A stretch of DNA of 64,000 nt from contig NZ_FOIE01000006.1 in assembly GCF_900111455.1 (NCBI RefSeq), forward strand, positions 124,001 through 188,000. The letters run 5' to 3'. This DNA comes from Geodermatophilus poikilotrophus (GTDB taxonomy: Bacteria > Actinomycetota > Actinomycetes > Mycobacteriales > Geodermatophilaceae). The notes under the pieces were generated by a model, which worked only from the letters and a program-made list of their open reading frames with translations, was not told the DNA's origin and searched no databases. Position 1 is the first letter of the stretch; every line of letters begins with the position of its first letter. A program made the translations under genes and the position numbers. Shown piece by piece: positions 61,111-64,000 of the stretch.

Positions 61111-62388
61111 GTGGAGTGCTTCGAGGTCACCGGCGGCACGGCCCTGACCGGGAGGGTGCGGGTCACCGGCGCCAAGAACAGCGCGCTGAAGCTCATGGCG
61201 GCCGCGCTGCTGGCCGCCGGGCGGACCACCATCGACGAGGTACCGGACATCCTCGACGTGGCCATCATGAGCGAGGTGCTGCGCCGGCTCGGGTGCGAGG
61301 TGAGCTACGAGCGGCACCCGCACGGCGGTGGCGGCCGGCTGGTCGTCGACGTCCCCGACGAGCCCGCCACGGAGACCGACTACGACCTGGTCCGCCGGAT
61401 GCGGGCCTCGATCAGCGTGCTGGGCCCGCTCGTCGCCCGCTGCGGCTCGGCCAAGGTGGCGCTGCCCGGCGGTGACGCGATCGGCTCGCGCGGTCTGGAC
61501 ATGCACATCTCAGGCCTGGAGCGGCTCGGCGCCACCATCCACAGCGAGCACGGCTTCCTGGTCGCCTCGGCTCCGCGGCTGACCGGCACCAGCATCTGGC
61601 TGGACTTCCCCTCGGTGGGTGCCACCGAGAACCTGGTCATGGCCGCGGTGCTGGCCGAGGGGGCCACGGTCATCGACAACGCCGCGCGCGAGCCGGAGAT
61701 CGTCGACCTCTGCGCGATGCTCGCCGCGATGGGAGCCCAGATCGAGGGCGCCGGCACCTCGACGATCACCGTCGAGGGGGTGCCGGCCCTCAAGGCGGTC
61801 ACCTACACGACGGTGCCCGACCGGATCGTCGCCGGCACCTGGGCGATCGGCGCGGTCATGACGCGCGGGGACGTCGTCATCGAGCGGGCCGTCGCCGACC
61901 ACCTCACCGTCGCACTCGCCAAGCTCAGCGACGCCGGGGCGCACGTCGAGCCGCTACCCGACGGGCTGCGGGTGGCGATGGACGGCCGCCCGCGCTGCGT
62001 GGACGTCGTCACGCTGCCCTACCCGGGGTTCCCGACCGACCTGCAGCCGATGGCGGTGGCGCTGGCGGCGGTCTCCACGGGGACGGCGCTGATCACCGAG
62101 AACGTGTTCGAGGGCCGCTTCATGTTCGTCAACGAGCTGGTCCGGCTCGGTGCCTCGGTGCGCACCGACGGGCACCACGCCGTCGTCCGGGGCCGGGAGC
62201 GGCTCTCCAGCGCGCCGGTGGTGGCCACCGACATCCGCGCCGGCGCCGGCCTGGTCCTGGCCGGTCTGGTCTCCGACGGCGTCACCGAGGTGCAGGACGT
62301 GCACCACGTCGACCGCGGCTACCCCGACTTCGTCGACCAGCTGCGCGGCCTGGGCGCGCACATCGAGCGGGTCGAGCGGCCCGGCTGA
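61111..62388 (+). CDS. murA: UDP-N-acetylglucosamine 1-carboxyvinyltransferase
   Basis: The first committed step of peptidoglycan synthesis, adding enolpyruvate from PEP to UDP-GlcNAc. The 425-aa chain has [16 protein letters not shown] (about 21-36), the [13 protein letters not shown] segment and the flexible loop [15 protein letters not shown]. The loop residue that is Cys in most bacteria is Asp122 here, as in M. tuberculosis, so fosfomycin cannot attach. [18 protein letters not shown] and [16 protein letters not shown] follow as usual. Confidence 0.97.
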   Translation: MECFEVTGGTALTGRVRVTGAKNSALKLMAAALLAAGRTTIDEVPDILDVAIMSEVLRRLGCEVSYERHPHGGGGRLVVDVPDEPATETDYDLVRRMRASISVLGPLVARCGSAKVALPGGDAIGSRGLDMHISGLERLGATIHSEHGFLVASAPRLTGTSIWLDFPSVGATENLVMAAVLAEGATVIDNAAREPEIVDLCAMLAAMGAQIEGAGTSTITVEGVPALKAVTYTTVPDRIVAGTWAIGAVMTRGDVVIERAVADHLTVALAKLSDAGAHVEPLPDGLRVAMDGRPRCVDVVTLPYPGFPTDLQPMAVALAAVSTGTALITENVFEGRFMFVNELVRLGASVRTDGHHAVVRGRERLSSAPVVATDIRAGAGLVLAGLVSDGVTEVQDVHHVDRGYPDFVDQLRGLGAHIERVERPG

Positions 62389-62408
62389 GCCCGAGCACGA
62401 CCACCCGG

Positions 62409-63473
62409 GTGTACCGCACACTCGGGCAGGTGCACGACGAGGACGGGACGCGTCGCACCGAGCCTGCCGCCGAGCTCGACCGGCTGCTGCTGGGCGGCCG
62501 CCGGCGGTACACCCGGGCGCAGGTGGCCGCGCTGTCCGGCATGCCGCCGGACGGCTTCCGGCGGCTGTGGCACGCGCTGGGGTTCCGCGAGGCCGCCGAG
62601 GACGACGCGGCGTTCACCGACGGCGACGTCGCCGCGCTGCACGCGCTGGCGGACCTCGTCGAGGCCGGGTTCGTCGTCCCGGGCACCGAGGCCTCGTTCG
62701 CCCGTGCGCTGGCGCAGCCGTTGGCGCGGCTGGCCGACTGGCAGAACGCTCTGCTGACCGGCGCGCTCGCCCGCGACCGCGACGGAGGACCCGCCCGGCC
62801 GGGCAGCACGCCCGGCGACGTGCCGCCGGCGGTCGACGCGCTGCTGTCGCTGCTGCGCGAGGTGCAGGACCACGTGTGGCGCCGCCACCTGGCCGCAGCG
62901 GTCGAGCGGGCGCCGGCCGCACCGGCCGGTGGCGAGGAGCGCGAGCTGGCCGTCGGCTTCGCCGACCTCGTCGGCTACACGACCCGCACCCGCGGCATGA
63001 GCGGCGCGGAGCTGGCCGTCATGGTGGAGGACTTCGAGGCGACCGCTGCCGAGGTGGTCGCGCGCGGCGGCGGGCGGGTGGTGAAGACCGTCGGCGACGG
63101 GGTGCTCTTCACCGCCGCGGACCCGGCCGCCGCGGCGGAGATCGGGCTGTCGCTGCCCGAGCGGTGGGGGGCCGTGGACCGGCCGCCGCTGCGGGTCGGC
63201 CTGGCGCACGGCCGGGTGCTCACCCGGCTCGGGGACGTCTACTCGTCAGTGGTGAACCTGGCCAGCCGGCTGACCACGGTGGCCCGCGCCGGGAGCGTCC
63301 TCGTCGACCGGGAGCTGGCCGCCCGGCTCCGGCAGCACCCCGGCTACCGGATCGAGCCGCTCCACCGCCGCTCGGTCCGCGGCTTCGACGACCTGCAGCC
63401 GTGGCTGGTCAGCCGCTGCAGCGAGGCCGAGGAACCGCCGGACCCGGCCGCGCCGCCCGATCGCCCGCTCTGA
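62409..63473 (+). CDS. Class III adenylate cyclase with N-terminal regulatory domain, paralog 2
   Basis: A second cAMP-producing enzyme of the layout at 27560. The regulatory half (YTRAQVAALSGMPPDGFRRL, PLARLADWQNALLTGALARD) lies in residues 1-170. The catalytic half has ELAVGFADLVGYTTRTRG (first metal Asp), RVVKTVGDGVLF (second Asp and Lys) and SVVNLASRLTTVA with the Asn/Arg pair. All catalytic residues are present. GTG 62409 is 20 bases after murA and has no clear ribosome binding site; GTG 62430 is an alternative. Adenylate cyclase genes also lie near murA in M. tuberculosis (Rv1318c-Rv1320c). Confidence 0.92.
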   Translation: MYRTLGQVHDEDGTRRTEPAAELDRLLLGGRRRYTRAQVAALSGMPPDGFRRLWHALGFREAAEDDAAFTDGDVAALHALADLVEAGFVVPGTEASFARALAQPLARLADWQNALLTGALARDRDGGPARPGSTPGDVPPAVDALLSLLREVQDHVWRRHLAAAVERAPAAPAGGEERELAVGFADLVGYTTRTRGMSGAELAVMVEDFEATAAEVVARGGGRVVKTVGDGVLFTAADPAAAAEIGLSLPERWGAVDRPPLRVGLAHGRVLTRLGDVYSSVVNLASRLTTVARAGSVLVDRELAARLRQHPGYRIEPLHRRSVRGFDDLQPWLVSRCSEAEEPPDPAAPPDRPL

Positions 63474-63536
63474 ACCCCGATCGGGCCTCGTGCAGGGTGG
63501 CCGAGCGGAGCGAGGTCCGGGGGCACGAGGGCCCCG

Positions 63537-63851
63537 TCAGCCGGCGGGGAACGACGAGGCCAGCACGCGGGCGCGATCGACGTCCTCGGGGAAGACCAGC
63601 ACCTCCGCGCGGTGGGCGCCGGTGGCGCGCACCGTGGAGCGGATCCCCGCGTCGGAGAGCACCGCGCGCAGCGCCAGGGCCGACTCCCGCCCGGACAGCG
63701 TGGCGACGCGGGTGAGCAGACCGTCGTCCGCCGGGGGACGACGGCGCGGCTCACCGCGGAACGCCCACCGCAGGAACAGCGCCAGCCCGGCGATCACGGC
63801 GAACGCGATCACCGGTCCCGCCAGGTAGTGCGTACCGGCCACGGGTGTCAT
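63537..63851 (-). CDS. Small membrane-anchored protein, possible DUF2007-like domain
   Basis: A 104-aa protein with one N-terminal membrane span (YLAGPVIAFAVIAGLALFLRWA, about 9-28; broken as YLAGPVIAFAVIAGLALF). A small cytoplasmic domain follows: LSGRESALALRAVLSDAGIRS, then VLVFPEDVDRARVLASSFP. That pattern of a short alpha/beta domain with a final VDRARVL helix resembles DUF2007 'signal-transducing' domains, but the match is weak. AGAGGAGG is 5 bases before ATG 63851. Confidence 0.75.
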   Translation of the reverse strand: MTPVAGTHYLAGPVIAFAVIAGLALFLRWAFRGEPRRRPPADDGLLTRVATLSGRESALALRAVLSDAGIRSTVRATGAHRAEVLVFPEDVDRARVLASSFPAG

Positions 63852-63910
63852 CCGGCCTCCTCTCGGCGCCTGCGAGTGTGCCACCGGGGGACACCCGGAG
63901 GGGGCCTCGC

Positions 63911-63935
63911 TACTGGTCAGTAACACCCCTACACT
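63911..63935 (+). promoter_or_regulatory. Operator-like palindrome and -10 box of the terminal mutase gene
   Basis: TACTGGTCAGTA (63911-63922) has 5-bp arms TACTG/CAGTA around GT, of the sort bound by TetR- or FadR-like regulators. TACACT (63930-63935) ends 8 bases before the ATG, consistent with a leaderless mRNA. The palindrome would cover the -35/spacer region. Confidence 0.5.
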
Positions 63936-63943
63936 CCGCTGGC

Positions 63944-64000
63944 ATGCCGTTCCCTTCGTCCTCGGAGGAGCGCGACCGCCCCTGGGTCATGCGCACCTAC
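63944..64000 (+). CDS. Methylmalonyl-CoA-mutase-family protein (5' end only)
   Basis: Only the first 19 codons are in the window. The N-terminus MPFPSSSEERDRPWVMRTY matches the start of the large-subunit acyl-CoA mutase family, where DRPWVMRTYAGH is conserved (ethylmalonyl-CoA mutase/MeaA type). Such enzymes rearrange acyl-CoA carbon skeletons with adenosylcobalamin, which the adenosyltransferase 3 kb upstream would supply. With so little sequence the exact enzyme cannot be told. Confidence 0.7.
   Translation, partial: MPFPSSSEERDRPWVMRTY

Overview
The window is 64 kb of chromosome from a very high-GC actinobacterium. Start codons are often GTG, many genes are joined by 4-bp ATGA/GTGA overlaps, and the content is actinobacterial: WhiB1, a SigR/RsrA pair, the PdtaS kinase, Kgd, bL37 and an Asp-type MurA. 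The gene set and the recurrent GC-rich intergenic hairpins suggest Geodermatophilaceae (Geodermatophilus/Blastococcus/Modestobacter). That placement is inference; no marker gene here proves it. There is no phage, plasmid, transposase or CRISPR array. The window is core genome with a few accessory genes.

Region 1 (1-14.8 kb). A partial aldehyde dehydrogenase, an SRAP (HMCES/YedK) DNA-crosslink protein, a membrane-fused spermidine-synthase-like protein and YbaK come first. A redox/regulatory block follows: sigR-rsrA, the 24-aa ribosomal protein bL37, a biotin-carboxylase-like protein without its ATP-grasp domain, the TB7.3-type biotin carrier, pdtaS, whiB1 and a diacylglycerol kinase. Most of this order matches M. 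tuberculosis Rv3217c-Rv3223c. Next are a HAD phosphatase, an acetyltransferase and the phosphatidylethanolamine pair pssA-psd.

Region 2 (15-37.5 kb). This holds nickel superoxide dismutase with its protease, an RmlC-like epimerase, malic enzyme, Kgd (2-oxoglutarate dehydrogenase/decarboxylase) with a small DUF6104 partner, an ankyrin protein, an ABC-2 exporter, a universal stress protein beside a class III adenylate cyclase, and an ABC-F protein. A polyhydroxyalkanoate/fatty-acid cluster (phaC, a PhaE-like subunit, fadD, an SDR) follows, then tRNA-Arg(CCG), DUF305 and DUF3105.

Region 3 (37.6-64 kb). This is the conserved actinobacterial block argS-lysA-hom-thrC-thrB-rho-rpmE-prfA-prmC-tsaC-wecA-atp operon-DUF2550-cobalamin adenosyltransferase-murA, the same order as M. 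tuberculosis Rv1292-Rv1315. A second class III adenylate cyclase and the first codons of a methylmalonyl-CoA-mutase-type enzyme close the window.

The regulatory signals are unusually readable. SigR-type promoters (GGAAT-N18/19-GTT) lie upstream of sigR and rpmE. A CRP-type palindrome lies upstream of whiB1. At least ten genes have a TAnnnT -10 box 6-9 bases before the start codon, which implies leaderless mRNAs. Two intergenic palindrome families are present. One has about 15 loci, several nested inside one another, and invades the ends of coding regions. The other has two copies with identical geometry.
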